From Bacteroidota bacterium (GTDB lineage: Bacteria; Bacteroidota; Bacteroidia; B-17B0; Aurantibacillaceae), in NCBI GenBank assembly GCA_018267825.1, contig JAFDXR010000008.1:310001-374000 (forward strand): a DNA stretch of 64,000 nucleotides, written 5' to 3'. The position numbers and the translations under genes were made by a program. The notes beneath the pieces were generated by a model that was not told the DNA's origin, did no database searches, and saw only the letters and a list, made by a program, of their open reading frames with translations. Shown one piece after another: positions 26,808 to 35,785 of this stretch (positions are counted from its first letter, which is position 1; each line of letters begins with the position of its first letter).

Positions 26808-27017
26808 TTACAGAAGTACTTCGCTCCAAAATCCATGTTCGGCCAGTGTGCGTATAATCCCTTCCGGATCTATCTGCCTGCCTTCTATACGCAGAATTCT
26901 GTCGCAGTCTTCGAGATCAAAACTGATGTCGGTCTCCGGAAACGTTTTTAAGATGGCTTGCCTGAGTACCTGCGCGTTGTCGGCCGTTTGAATATTGGTT
27001 TTAAATACTTCGACCAT
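26808..27017 (-). CDS. Small HMA-like fold protein without CXXC
   Basis: A 69-residue protein with the secondary-structure pattern of the heavy-metal-associated domain (beta-alpha-beta-beta-alpha-beta; VEVFKTNI, LRQAILKTFP, DRILRIEGRQI). It has no CXXC metal site and only one Cys (in DLEDCDR). It begins immediately at the stop of the sigma factor gene (TGA then ATG), so it is translationally coupled to it. Such small proteins sit next to ECF42-type genes in Bacteroidota; the function is unknown. Confidence 0.6.
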   Translation of the reverse strand: MVEVFKTNIQTADNAQVLRQAILKTFPETDISFDLEDCDRILRIEGRQIDPEGIIRTLAEHGFWSEVLL

Positions 27018-28247
27018 TCAGCGGAGTTTATCAAGTTTCGATTGGATTGTTTTTTTGTCGTAAGCCGTTCTGGCCATCGTCATGGCTTTGGCAAAATGCA
27101 TGCGTGCTGTGGCTGTATCTGTTTCGGTATACAGCTCGCCCAGCAACATGTAATAGTAATGGTTGTTGTGCAGTTTCAGTTTTTCGGCCTCGGCTATGGC
27201 TTGTTGCTTACCATTGGCCCGGGCCAGAGCATAGGTCCGGTTGAGTGCAGCTATGGGCGAGTATTCCAATTGCAGCAGTTGGTTGTACAGTTGCAGGATC
27301 TGCTCCCATTTTTCGCGGGTGTCTTCCTTCTGTGTGTTCCAATAAGCAATGGCGGCTTCGAGGTGGTAGCGCGACAGGTGATTCCCCCGTGCCGAGCAGT
27401 TCAGGAAATAGGCCCCCTTACTGATCAGGTCGGAGTCCCAGAGGCTGGTATCCTGGTCGTCGTATAAAACCGGCTCTCCGTTTTTATCGACACGTGCATC
27501 GAAACGCGATGCATGAAAACACATGAGTGAGAGAAGAGCGTTGGCTTCAGGCGTATTGGTGTTTTGATTTTCGATGAGCATGTGGCAAAGCCGAATGGCT
27601 TCAGAACACAGGTCTCTGCGGATCACGGTATGCTGACTTTCGGAATAATAGCCTTCGCTGAAAAGCAGGTATATGGTGGTCAGTACGGCATCGAGGCGCT
27701 TCTGAATATCTGCTTCAGCAGGGAGTTCAATGCTGATTTTTTCTTCACGCAGTTTTTCGCGCGCGCGGAACAAGCGTTTGTTAATCGTTTCCTTGTTGGT
27801 CAGAAATGCGTTGGCTATTTCTTCGATACCGAAACCGCAAAGGATACGGAGCGACAAGCCGATCTGCGATTCGGGAGGTATAGAAGGGTGACAGATGGCA
27901 AACATCATCTGAAGCTGACTGTCGTTGATGTTCTTCGGGGAAAGGTCTATGTCCATATCGGTATTGGAAGGCAGACTGTGTTTCAGCTCCGGACTGATCT
28001 TCGTTTCAAACAATCTGTGCCGGCGCAGGTAGTTATGGGCTTTGTTCTGTGCCACACGATACAGCCATGCTACGGCATTAGACGGAACTCCGTGCAGGGC
28101 CCACACCTGCGATGCCGTAAGAAAGGTATCGCTGGCGATGTCTTCGGCCGTTTCGATATGTCCGGCACCAAAGCGTTTGCAGAGCACCGATACAATTTTG
28201 CGGTACTCAGTTCTGAACAAGTGCGGTATGATCTCTGCCTGTTGCAT
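27018..28247 (-). CDS. ECF42-type RNA polymerase sigma factor with C-terminal TPR-like domain
   Basis: A 409-residue sigma factor, about twice the length of a typical ECF protein. Region 2 is at about 8-75 (AEDIASDTFLTASQVWALHG) and region 4 at about 125-180 (EIANAFLTNKETINKRLFRAREKL). The C-terminal 220 residues are helical TPR-like, with the family segment LFSEGYYSESQ. ECF42 proteins have no anti-sigma factor, and their C-terminal domain is thought to control activity. They are linked to YCII-type DGPF proteins, two of which lie upstream here. Targets cannot be deduced. Confidence 0.9.
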   Translation of the reverse strand: MQQAEIIPHLFRTEYRKIVSVLCKRFGAGHIETAEDIASDTFLTASQVWALHGVPSNAVAWLYRVAQNKAHNYLRRHRLFETKISPELKHSLPSNTDMDIDLSPKNINDSQLQMMFAICHPSIPPESQIGLSLRILCGFGIEEIANAFLTNKETINKRLFRAREKLREEKISIELPAEADIQKRLDAVLTTIYLLFSEGYYSESQHTVIRRDLCSEAIRLCHMLIENQNTNTPEANALLSLMCFHASRFDARVDKNGEPVLYDDQDTSLWDSDLISKGAYFLNCSARGNHLSRYHLEAAIAYWNTQKEDTREKWEQILQLYNQLLQLEYSPIAALNRTYALARANGKQQAIAEAEKLKLHNNHYYYMLLGELYTETDTATARMHFAKAMTMARTAYDKKTIQSKLDKLR

Positions 28248-28260
28248 GGTTTGTATAAAA

Positions 28261-28280
28261 CCCCGGGACTAAGCCCGGGG
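28261..28280 (-). terminator. Hairpin between the YCII gene and the sigma gene
   Basis: CCCCGGG and CCCGGGG pair with a 6-nt loop. On the minus strand it is followed by TTTT then ATAC, so it can act as a partial terminator in the operon. Confidence 0.6.
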
Positions 28281-28287
28281 CCTGGTA

Positions 28288-28638
28288 TTACATAGGCAGG
28301 TTGTTGATGGAACGTATTTCTACGTGACCCCCCACCTGGAAGATCGGACAGCCTTTGGCAATTTCAACGGCTTCGTCGTAAGAGGTGGCTTTCACAATCG
28401 AGTAGCCTCCGATCATTTCCTTGATCTCGGCATAGGGGCCGTTGGTAACAACGTTGCCGGGTTTCAGCACTTTGCCGCTGGCCGGGTCGAGGCGGTTACC
28501 ACGATCGGTGAGCTGGTTTTTGGCATCAAGGCCTGAGATCCAGTCCATCCATTTTTTTGTCATGGCCTGTGCCTGTTCGGGTGTAGCGGTTGGTGCGGCT
28601 TTATATTCGCTGCGGTATATTAAAAGATAATTTTCCAT
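28288..28638 (-). CDS. YCII-related (DGPF) protein
   Basis: A 116-residue small cytoplasmic protein of the YCII/DGPF family: MENYLLIYRSEY at the start and NGPYAEIKEMIGGYSIV in the middle, the conserved region that gives the family its name. DGPF proteins are encoded next to ECF41/ECF42 sigma factors; their activity is unproven. The sequence differs from the neighbouring copy but shares the fold and length. It precedes the sigma gene by 40 bp, with a hairpin in between. Confidence 0.85.
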   Translation of the reverse strand: MENYLLIYRSEYKAAPTATPEQAQAMTKKWMDWISGLDAKNQLTDRGNRLDPASGKVLKPGNVVTNGPYAEIKEMIGGYSIVKATSYDEAVEIAKGCPIFQVGGHVEIRSINNLPM

Positions 28639-28664
28639 GCTGTTGCTTTTAAAGGTTTATACAA

Positions 28665-29027
28665 TCAGTGCATCCCGTCTTTACGTGCAATTTTCCGTAC
28701 TTCCACACTATTGCCTTCGCCCTGGAGCACAGGGCAGCCCTTGGCAAATTCCACGGCTTCTTCAACCGACTCCGCTCTTACCACAATAAGGCCCCCGATG
28801 GTTTCCTTGATCTCGCCGAAAGGGCCATTGGTCACTACTTTTTTGGCGTCGCGGTTCGTTACGGTTCGTGCCTCGTCGAATGGCAGGCCGGTGCCGCTTA
28901 CAAATTTGTTCTGCGCGGCAATACCGCCGATCCAATCCATGGTTTGTTTCATCCACTGCTGGATCTGTTCGGGCGAAGCGACCTTTTTGCCGTCTTCGTG
29001 CCTCATAATTAATGCATACTCTTCCAT
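28665..29027 (-). CDS. YCII-related (DGPF) protein, second copy
   Basis: A 120-residue paralogue of the gene at 28288: MEEYALIMRHEDGKKVASPEQ at the start and NGPFGEIKETIGGLIVV in the middle. The tandem pair is probably the first part of the sigma-factor operon. It reads away from the TonB receptor at 29213, and the intergenic region holds the 21-bp-spaced repeats at 29128-29156. Confidence 0.85.
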   Translation of the reverse strand: MEEYALIMRHEDGKKVASPEQIQQWMKQTMDWIGGIAAQNKFVSGTGLPFDEARTVTNRDAKKVVTNGPFGEIKETIGGLIVVRAESVEEAVEFAKGCPVLQGEGNSVEVRKIARKDGMH

Positions 29028-29127
29028 TGCTGATGGGTTTTTAAGGTTATTAAATGTACTTTATTCTATACCTATAACAAACAGAAAAAGGGGAATTGGA
29101 CAAGGGGCTGAAACTATTTTTCAGGGG

Positions 29128-29156
29128 TTCACTCCCTCTTTTTCGGCATTCATTCC
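29128..29156 (+). promoter_or_regulatory. LytTR-type operator, TTCACTCC / TTCATTCC repeats
   Basis: TTCACTCC (29128-29135) and TTCATTCC (29149-29156) are direct repeats with starts 21 bp apart. CATTTTTG (29187-29194; 7 of 8 to TAnnTTTG) begins 30 nt after the second, and the receptor ATG is 57 bp downstream of the operator. The same layout occurs at 34.95, 35.1 and 41.8 kb. Confidence 0.75.
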
Positions 29157-29212
29157 TGTTGCATTTTACAGGCGAGCACGATATTCCATTTTTGTTCTCA
29201 AATAATCCCGAC

Positions 29213-31654
29213 ATGAAAATGATTTTCACCCGCTGCCTTACCATGATCTTAACACTGATGTATGTTTGCTGTTATGCCCAGCCTGTTTCAAAAAAAGGAA
29301 CAATTCTAAAGGGTTCTGTGACAGATGAAACAAAGGCCCCTGTTCCTTTTTGTATGGTTATTTTATATACGGCAAACGATTCGGCATTGTATAAGGGGGA
29401 AGCCTGTGATGAAAACGGGATTTTTCAAATCAGTGATGTTGTTCCGGGAAAGTATTACCTGGTGGCAAGTATGGTGGGTATGGGACGAGCCATAAAACAA
29501 GACATTATCCTGAATGAACAAAACGCGCTGTGTGATCTTGGAGATATTGTGCTTGCACAGCCTGCCAACATGCTCAGTATGGTTACCGTAACTGCTGATA
29601 AGCCATTTATAGAAAAACAGGTTGATAAAACGGTGGTCAATATTGAAAACAGTATTATTCAAAACAGCGCTCCTGCTACGGATATGCTGGGAAAGCTGCC
29701 AGGCGTGATGATAGATCGTGACGGGAATGTAACGCTGAACGGACGCAGGGGTGTGGTTATTCTCATCGACGGAAAACCGACCGGGCTGAGCGGGCAAAAC
29801 CTCTATAATTATTTGAAAGGTCTGAACACAAATGCCATTCAGAAGGTGGAAATTATCACAAACCCATCCGCCAAATACGATGCCGCGGGAAATGCAGGCG
29901 TAATCAATATTGTGATGAAAAAAAACAGAAGACAGGGGCTTAACGGAACACTGACCAGTAACTACAGCCAGGGCAGGTATACAAATTTCGGACAGGGCTT
30001 TGGTTTGGCATATAAAGACAGATGGTATAATATCTATGCCAATTACACTTACGATTATCGTCACACATTTACAAACCTGGTCCTCAACCGGATGTTTTAT
30101 CAGCAAGGCATTTTAAATGGCGTGTATAAAACAGACAGTTATATTACCGATCTGGCCAACACACATGCACCAAGACTTGGGGCGGACTTTAACCTGTCTT
30201 CAAAAACAAGCCTGTCTGTACTTGCCAATGGGCAGTTCATGCAGGATAATGCATCGGCATACGACAAAACGGATAACCTGGATAAGCAGTTAATGCCGGT
30301 TTATCATTCCATATTTGAAAACAGCAATAAATTCAGCCATTATAATTACAGCATCAACGGGGAGCTTCGTCATCAGTTTGATTCACTTGGGCAGGAACTA
30401 AAAATAAATCTGGATTATGCACATTATTATACCGGTATTGATCAGCAGTTCGCCACACAATATATATTGCCCGATGCCACGATTGTGCCAGGTGACCGGC
30501 TTAACGGAAATCACCACGACAAGCTGTTTCTCTATGCTGTGAAAGGTGATTACAGCAAACCACTGAATCAAAAAGCCACACTCGATGCGGGTTTTAAATG
30601 CAGCTATATAACTCTCTCAAACAACATGCGCTTTTTTAATCCTGCCTATGGTACGGATTATTTAGATACACTCCGCAGCAGCCTGTTTGATTACAACGAA
30701 AATATAAATGCTGCTTATCTTAACCTGAATAAAACATGGTCGAAGCTCACACTGCAGGGCGGTTTGCGCCTGGAGCAAACCCAGGCCAGCGGATATCAGA
30801 AACTGAGCCAAGAGCAATTCAAAAGAAACTACATACAGGTCTTTCCTACGCTTTATGCCGAATATAAGTTCAATGATAAACACGTTGTCAACCTCAACGG
30901 CGGGCGGCGCATAGATCGTCCGGCCTACGACCAGATGAACCCCTACAGGAAGCTGATCAATCCTACAACCTATATGCAGGGAAATCCGCTGTTACTGCCA
31001 CAGCTTGGCTACAATGCCGATCTGTCATACGCTTATAATAATCAATGGTTCCTGACATTGGGGGCGAGTATTACCAAAAATAATATTACAGAAGTTCTGG
31101 TTCAGGATGCTGTCACCAAAACCACACATCAAACGGTGATTAATCTCGACCGCTTTCATTATTACAGTGCCTCCGTGGCGTATGCAAAAAAGATAACAGA
31201 CTGGTGGACGACCAATACCAGCATACTTGGTTATTATGGTATATACAGGGGCGCGGTAAATGGTACCTCACTTAACAAACACATGCCTTCGTTTTACATA
31301 AATACCGGCAATAGTTTTTCCCTGTGTGAAGGGCTCTCTCTTGAGCTTGGTTTTAACTACAGTTATAAAGTATTTTACGGCGTAACGACCATACAGCCCA
31401 TGAACAATCTGTCGTTTGGCATTCAGAAATCCGTTTTGAAAAACAATGGCACTGTTACGTTGAATGTCTCCGATATTTTCTGGCGATCGTATGCACGCGG
31501 GGCTACCGAATTTGGCAGCGTGTCGGAATCCTGGAGTGCAAAACGCGATACGCGTCTCGTGAATATAAGCTTTTCGTATAAGTTCGGAAAAAGTCAGAGT
31601 ACCCTTATAAACAGGGCAACCGGCAGTGATGATGAAAAAAAACGGATTCGTTAA
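29213..31654 (+). CDS. TonB-dependent receptor, outer-membrane beta-barrel family 3
   Basis: An 813-residue outer-membrane receptor-like protein. After a signal peptide (to CYAQ) comes a carboxypeptidase-regulatory-like domain (about 28-105), then a plug-like domain (PATDMLGKLPGVMIDRDGNVT, VEIITNPSAKYDAAGNAGVINI) and a long beta-barrel to the C-terminus. The plug phrase and the carboxypeptidase start match the OMP_b-brl_3 family. A TonB box is not obvious and a paired SusD gene is absent, so the transported ligand is unknown. I chose ATG 29213; an in-frame start at 29096 would cover the operator. Its stop is followed by a terminator shared with the convergent regulator gene. Confidence 0.9.
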   Translation: MKMIFTRCLTMILTLMYVCCYAQPVSKKGTILKGSVTDETKAPVPFCMVILYTANDSALYKGEACDENGIFQISDVVPGKYYLVASMVGMGRAIKQDIILNEQNALCDLGDIVLAQPANMLSMVTVTADKPFIEKQVDKTVVNIENSIIQNSAPATDMLGKLPGVMIDRDGNVTLNGRRGVVILIDGKPTGLSGQNLYNYLKGLNTNAIQKVEIITNPSAKYDAAGNAGVINIVMKKNRRQGLNGTLTSNYSQGRYTNFGQGFGLAYKDRWYNIYANYTYDYRHTFTNLVLNRMFYQQGILNGVYKTDSYITDLANTHAPRLGADFNLSSKTSLSVLANGQFMQDNASAYDKTDNLDKQLMPVYHSIFENSNKFSHYNYSINGELRHQFDSLGQELKINLDYAHYYTGIDQQFATQYILPDATIVPGDRLNGNHHDKLFLYAVKGDYSKPLNQKATLDAGFKCSYITLSNNMRFFNPAYGTDYLDTLRSSLFDYNENINAAYLNLNKTWSKLTLQGGLRLEQTQASGYQKLSQEQFKRNYIQVFPTLYAEYKFNDKHVVNLNGGRRIDRPAYDQMNPYRKLINPTTYMQGNPLLLPQLGYNADLSYAYNNQWFLTLGASITKNNITEVLVQDAVTKTTHQTVINLDRFHYYSASVAYAKKITDWWTTNTSILGYYGIYRGAVNGTSLNKHMPSFYINTGNSFSLCEGLSLELGFNYSYKVFYGVTTIQPMNNLSFGIQKSVLKNNGTVTLNVSDIFWRSYARGATEFGSVSESWSAKRDTRLVNISFSYKFGKSQSTLINRATGSDDEKKRIR

Positions 31655-31674
31655 ATCTATCACTACAGCAGGCT

Positions 31675-31709
31675 TTAAAAAAGCCCGGCATCATCCTGAT
31701 GCCGGGCTT
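31675..31709. terminator. Bidirectional terminator, TonB receptor / LytTR gene
   Basis: AAGCCCGGCATCA and TGATGCCGGGCTT form a 13-bp stem around TCC. On the minus strand a TTTTTT run follows, so it is strongest for the LytTR gene ending at 31715. Confidence 0.88.
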
Positions 31710-31714
31710 TGCTC

Positions 31715-32479
31715 TTAATTATCAAGCCATTTTTTAAAGTCTGTGTATTTATCCTGGCTTACAAATACGTCTTTATCGGTTGGGGGGTTCAGGTTCAGTT
31801 TCAATTTATTAGCGGAGTACTTTGTCATGTTTTCGATACTGGCTGTGGAAACAATGAACTGCCGGTTGATCCTGTAAAACAGTTTTGGGTTAAGCACCCC
31901 GGTGAGTTTATCGAGGGTGAGGTCAATGATGTAATGTTTTCCGGCTTTCGATACGAGAAATGCAAATTTATCTTCCGCAAAAAAATAGGCAACATCCTGT
32001 ATGTCGATGGTGAGGTAACTACTTCCTTCAGAAACCAGAAACCTGGTTTTGTATTGTTCTTCCTTAGGCGTTAGCTGCTCTATAATAGCCCGTATATCTA
32101 CGGTTCCGGTTGAGAAGCCGGATCGGAGTTTATGGAATTTTGTCAGGCTTTGTGAAAGGTCTTCCTGGTTGATTGGCTTGAGGAGATAGTCAATACTGTT
32201 GACCTTAAAGGCCTTGATGGTATACTCATCGAATGCCGTGGTAAAGATAACCGGAGCCTGAATGGGTGCCTGTTCGAAAATGGAAAAGCTCAGGCCATCC
32301 TCCAGATGGATATCCATGAAGATGAGATCCGGTTGAGGGTTTTCAGAAAACCATTTCACGGCCGATTTCACAGAGGGCAGGTGAGTCAGGATTTCGATGT
32401 CTTTATTGCATTTTTTGATTAATGTCTCCAACCGCTTAGCGGCCAGGGATTCGTCTTCAACAATTACTGCTTTTATCAT
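31715..32479 (-). CDS. LytTR-family response regulator
   Basis: A 254-residue regulator. The receiver has VEDE (7-10), the phospho-acceptor Asp56 in IFMDIHLEDG and the conserved lysine in YLLKPIN (about 107). The LytTR DNA-binding domain covers about 150-250 with FYRINRQFIVSTASI. Its gene overlaps the upstream kinase by 4 bp (ATGA). It is the best candidate to bind the 21-bp-spaced TTCACTCC repeats before four neighbouring transcription units, because LytTR proteins bind direct repeats on one face of the helix. Confidence 0.93.
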   Translation of the reverse strand: MIKAVIVEDESLAAKRLETLIKKCNKDIEILTHLPSVKSAVKWFSENPQPDLIFMDIHLEDGLSFSIFEQAPIQAPVIFTTAFDEYTIKAFKVNSIDYLLKPINQEDLSQSLTKFHKLRSGFSTGTVDIRAIIEQLTPKEEQYKTRFLVSEGSSYLTIDIQDVAYFFAEDKFAFLVSKAGKHYIIDLTLDKLTGVLNPKLFYRINRQFIVSTASIENMTKYSANKLKLNLNPPTDKDVFVSQDKYTDFKKWLDN

Positions 32480-34854
32480 GATTGCATGGTCTTTAATAAT
32501 GGTATGCGCGCTATGTAGCTGCTGTTTTCTGTATAAAATTCTGTCGGACGGGCAGTCAGCAGTTTGTAACGGCTGCGGATATTCCTCAGCCCCACTCCTG
32601 TTGAGGGCAGCTGCTGTTCGCGTCGCTGCAGGTTGTTACGCACAATGAGGTATTCGTCGCCTTCGTTGAATATTTCTATTTTCAAAGGTGTTTCGGCCGA
32701 TATAATGTTATGCTTAACCGCATTTTCGATAAGAAGCTGCAGGGTAAGAGGCGCCACATAATATTGCATAACCTGGTCGCTTAAATGAATCTGCACCTGA
32801 AGCTTTTCCTCGAAACGTATTTTTAATAAAAAGGTGAAGGCCTGCACAAAATCCATCTCCGTTTTCAGCAGTACAAGCTCATTGTCTTTTTGTTCGAGCA
32901 AATACCGGTAAGAGCGGGCCAGCTGATCGATGAATTTTTCGGAGAGGTTGGGGTCGATGTGTACCAGTGAAGACAATACATTCAGGCTATTGAAGAGGAA
33001 GTGTGGATTTACCTGATTCTTGAGCGACTCAAACTGAGCCTGCGCAATGCCTTTTTCAATTTCTTCTTTTTCGGCATTCACCCGTTCGGTGATGTCGCGG
33101 TTGCTCCACACGCGGCCTACAACTTTACCGTCGATAATCTGTGGTTGCGAAATGCCCTCGAGCACCCGTTTGTTTTTAAGGTAAGCTACCAGCCGGATGC
33201 GATGGTTCACATTTTCTTCGGAGGTACTGATAATCTGAAATACCTCATCGGCATTTTCTACATTTCGGATCGCATGTTGCAGGGCAATACTCTTCTTCCG
33301 TTCTTTGAGCATCTCATCGGTAAAGAGCCACATGTCTTTAAAGTTCTGATTGTAATACAGAATATTATCGTCAAGGTCGGTCAGCAGAATGCCCTCGGAT
33401 GTGGAGTCAACAATGGCCTTGTTAACGGATAAAGAGCGCTCCGTGCGTTGCTCAGCCTCTCGCCTGAGCATGGATGATATAAGTATTTCCGAGCAGATCT
33501 GTAGCGTAGAAACATCTTCTTCTTTCCAGATTTTATGGTTTTGCACGGAATCAAATCCCATGAATCCATAAATTTTCCCATGCCGGAGCATCGGAATCAG
33601 GAGCACTGATTTTGTCTGATCCGCTTTACAGATGGCTTTAAAATCTTCCCCTTCCGCCGGGATCTGTTCCGTATTTTCGAAATTAATAACAGCATTACCC
33701 TGCACCTGTCCGAACAACCACGATGACGTTTCAACCGGAATACCTGCCTGGTAGAAATTGGAAGCGATGAGGCTGGCAGCTTCGCTGCGCCACTCGTGCA
33801 AACAGTCCCAATGGTTTTTGGCCTCGTTCAGCAGATAAACATACGAACGGTCTACCTCTGCAAAACGCCCGATCTCTTCCAGCATCTGTTTTACAGCGTG
33901 CTCCAGATCGGTACCCAGAAAACGGGTCGACATATCGGTGAGCAGCCTGTAGAGTTCTTTCTGGTGGCGGGTTCTCTCTTCGGCCAGCAGGCGATCTGTA
34001 ATATCGCTGTTGATGGCAATATACCCTTTCAGTTTCGGATTGGAAGAGGCGTTGATCACTTTGGTTTCAATATGCCGGATTGTACCCTCGCGGGTCAGAA
34101 TCTCATAACGCGTACTATAGGTATCGAAACCTTCTTTTACTTTTGTTTCAAACTCCTGTACAACCCGGCTGCGGTTTTCGGGATGGATGAGCGCAAATCC
34201 ACTGCCGAGTTTTCTGACTTCATCGGCTGTATACCCCGTGAGTCCTTTGATAGACGAACTGCAATACAGGAGTTCACCGGATGCACCTATTACCTGTATG
34301 ACATCATGAATGTTTTCGATCAGTGTTTCAAAATATTTCTCTACGGTCTGAGCGATGTCCTTGTCGCGGCGTATGCGCAGATCTCTGAAATAACTGAAGA
34401 GGTTGATGAGTGTGAGGTAAAACTGGAAGATGAAAACACTGATAGCACCATCGAGAAAAAAGGTGGCCAGTGTCATGGATGGTTGATCGGTAAGTGTACG
34501 GGAGTCAATTCCGAATAAAGGATCCATGGCGTATGGCAATCCGAAATCGGCTATAAAGACAACCATATATGTAAATGCAACGCCCGATACCAGCGACACG
34601 ATGATCCGCCGGTATGGTTTCTCGAACCAGGGAAATCGTTTGTCGGTAAGCCTGAACACCAGTCGTGCAGCCTGCCAGAGACCCATCGATAAAAGGCCCG
34701 TAGAAATGCCAAAGTAAAAAAACGTCCAGATTTCTGACTGGCTCAGAATGTAATGATAAAAGCCAAAGAATCCGCCTACCATGGCGGAAGACAGGATTTG
34801 TGTTTTCCAGGATATATCGAACATGATCCGGTCTTCGGTCTTCTCTTTGCTCAT
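32476..34854 (-). CDS. PAS/GAF sensor histidine kinase, LytS type
   Basis: A 792-residue membrane kinase. Four hydrophobic spans (about 18-33, 45-62, 86-105 and 130-150) precede a PAS domain (about 178-290; RYEILTREGTIRHIETKV), a GAF domain (about 310-460) and a second PAS (about 470-590). The kinase part has KNQVNPHFLFNSLNVLSS (phospho-His) and HATPase motifs LLIENAVKHN and TGVGLRNIRSRY. It is the cognate partner of the LytTR regulator, with a 4-bp overlap. A twin-repeat operator (34951-34983) upstream suggests autoregulation. Confidence 0.93.
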   Translation of the reverse strand: MSKEKTEDRIMFDISWKTQILSSAMVGGFFGFYHYILSQSEIWTFFYFGISTGLLSMGLWQAARLVFRLTDKRFPWFEKPYRRIIVSLVSGVAFTYMVVFIADFGLPYAMDPLFGIDSRTLTDQPSMTLATFFLDGAISVFIFQFYLTLINLFSYFRDLRIRRDKDIAQTVEKYFETLIENIHDVIQVIGASGELLYCSSSIKGLTGYTADEVRKLGSGFALIHPENRSRVVQEFETKVKEGFDTYSTRYEILTREGTIRHIETKVINASSNPKLKGYIAINSDITDRLLAEERTRHQKELYRLLTDMSTRFLGTDLEHAVKQMLEEIGRFAEVDRSYVYLLNEAKNHWDCLHEWRSEAASLIASNFYQAGIPVETSSWLFGQVQGNAVINFENTEQIPAEGEDFKAICKADQTKSVLLIPMLRHGKIYGFMGFDSVQNHKIWKEEDVSTLQICSEILISSMLRREAEQRTERSLSVNKAIVDSTSEGILLTDLDDNILYYNQNFKDMWLFTDEMLKERKKSIALQHAIRNVENADEVFQIISTSEENVNHRIRLVAYLKNKRVLEGISQPQIIDGKVVGRVWSNRDITERVNAEKEEIEKGIAQAQFESLKNQVNPHFLFNSLNVLSSLVHIDPNLSEKFIDQLARSYRYLLEQKDNELVLLKTEMDFVQAFTFLLKIRFEEKLQVQIHLSDQVMQYYVAPLTLQLLIENAVKHNIISAETPLKIEIFNEGDEYLIVRNNLQRREQQLPSTGVGLRNIRSRYKLLTARPTEFYTENSSYIARIPLLKTMQS

Positions 34855-34950
34855 GATGCTGAATGTGGTTTTTCTCTGCGCAATTAAAATACAAAAGTAA
34901 TTGCAATCGATCTGAATCTTATCAAACTAAAAATGAGACCCAAATTCCCG

Positions 34951-34983
34951 GGAGTGAATGCCAAAAAAAAGGGAGTGAATGCC
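34951..34983 (-). promoter_or_regulatory. LytTR-type operator before the kinase operon
   Basis: GGAGTGAATGCC occurs at 34951-34962 and 34972-34983, identical 12-mers with a 21-bp period; on the minus strand these read GGCATTCACTCC. TACTTTTG, an exact TAnnTTTG, lies at 34899-34892, 51 nt beyond the operator and so 21 bp further away than at the other three sites. The kinase ATG is at 34854. Confidence 0.75.
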
Positions 34984-35093
34984 CGATATCGGGTACGAGG
35001 AATTATATCCGCCTGATTTTCAACAAAAAACGTCTAATCAATTTATGGCTGCTCCCTGTTATTCCCCGATGCCGGTCCGGCCTCCTTTATTCG

Positions 35094-35125
35094 GCTTTCA
35101 ATCTGCAATTTGGGGCATTCACTCC
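35094..35125 (+). promoter_or_regulatory. LytTR-type operator and promoter of the 35182 gene
   Basis: TTCAATCT (35097-35104) and TTCACTCC (35118-35125), each in the context GGC(T/A), are direct repeats 21 bp apart. TAGTTTTG (35157-35164), an exact TAnnTTTG, begins 31 nt later and the ATG is at 35182. The region 34855-35181 contains nothing else I can support. Confidence 0.72.
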
Positions 35126-35181
35126 GGAAGACTGGCTAACTCCGGGCTTGCAGCTTTAGTTTTGTGGCAAAAAACAAGCCT

Positions 35182-35739
35182 ATGAAAAAACTATTTTTCC
35201 TCATCATCACCGTAGCAGCCGGAAGTCTGGCCGCTCAGCAGGATTCTCTGACCTTTAAAAAAACGTTTGAACTGGAGGTCGACCCTATTGCTTATGCCCT
35301 GAAAGGCTATTCTGTTCATGGCATATACAATCACAATCACTTTCGCTTCGACCTCGGGTTTTATGGTATCGAAACTCCTGGAGAACTTACAGGAAACAAA
35401 GGGTTTACTGTTCGCAACAGTGGCTTCGGACTGAAGGCAAATTACATGTTCCGAAAAGTAAATGGTTTCTATGGTGGCGTGGATCTCGGTTATGGAAAAA
35501 CCATCGCCACTGAAACCGAAAGCAATTTGAAAGATACCGGGCACAACATCAGTGTCGGGACCCACATTGGTTACAGGTTCTTTTTGTTTCCGCGCCAGCA
35601 CAATGCGCTCCACGGATTATACCTGACTCCCTGGGCGGGCATCAGTTATAACTATGCCCACGATGCTATTACACTTGGCAACTATAAAGAAAGCTCCCTG
35701 GGTTATTTTGCCACATTCCATGTAGGCTACAGGTTCTGA
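35182..35739 (+). CDS. Small outer-membrane beta-barrel protein
   Basis: A 185-residue protein with a signal peptide (to LAAQ) and eight or so amphipathic strands with aromatic ends; the last residues (FATFHVGYRF) end in Phe like outer-membrane proteins. No family recognised. It is probably activated by the neighbouring LytTR regulator: its promoter carries the 21-bp-spaced repeats and a perfect TAnnTTTG. It ends before a bidirectional terminator. Confidence 0.8.
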   Translation: MKKLFFLIITVAAGSLAAQQDSLTFKKTFELEVDPIAYALKGYSVHGIYNHNHFRFDLGFYGIETPGELTGNKGFTVRNSGFGLKANYMFRKVNGFYGGVDLGYGKTIATETESNLKDTGHNISVGTHIGYRFFLFPRQHNALHGLYLTPWAGISYNYAHDAITLGNYKESSLGYFATFHVGYRF

Positions 35740-35755
35740 GGGTTTTTTAATAGCA

Positions 35756-35785
35756 CAAAAAGGCGCTTTATGAAGCGCCTTTTTT
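35756..35785. terminator. Bidirectional terminator
   Basis: AAAAAGGCGCTT and GAAGCGCCTTTTTT form a stem with a short TAT loop between the converging 35182 gene and the end of the seven-gene operon. Confidence 0.9.
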
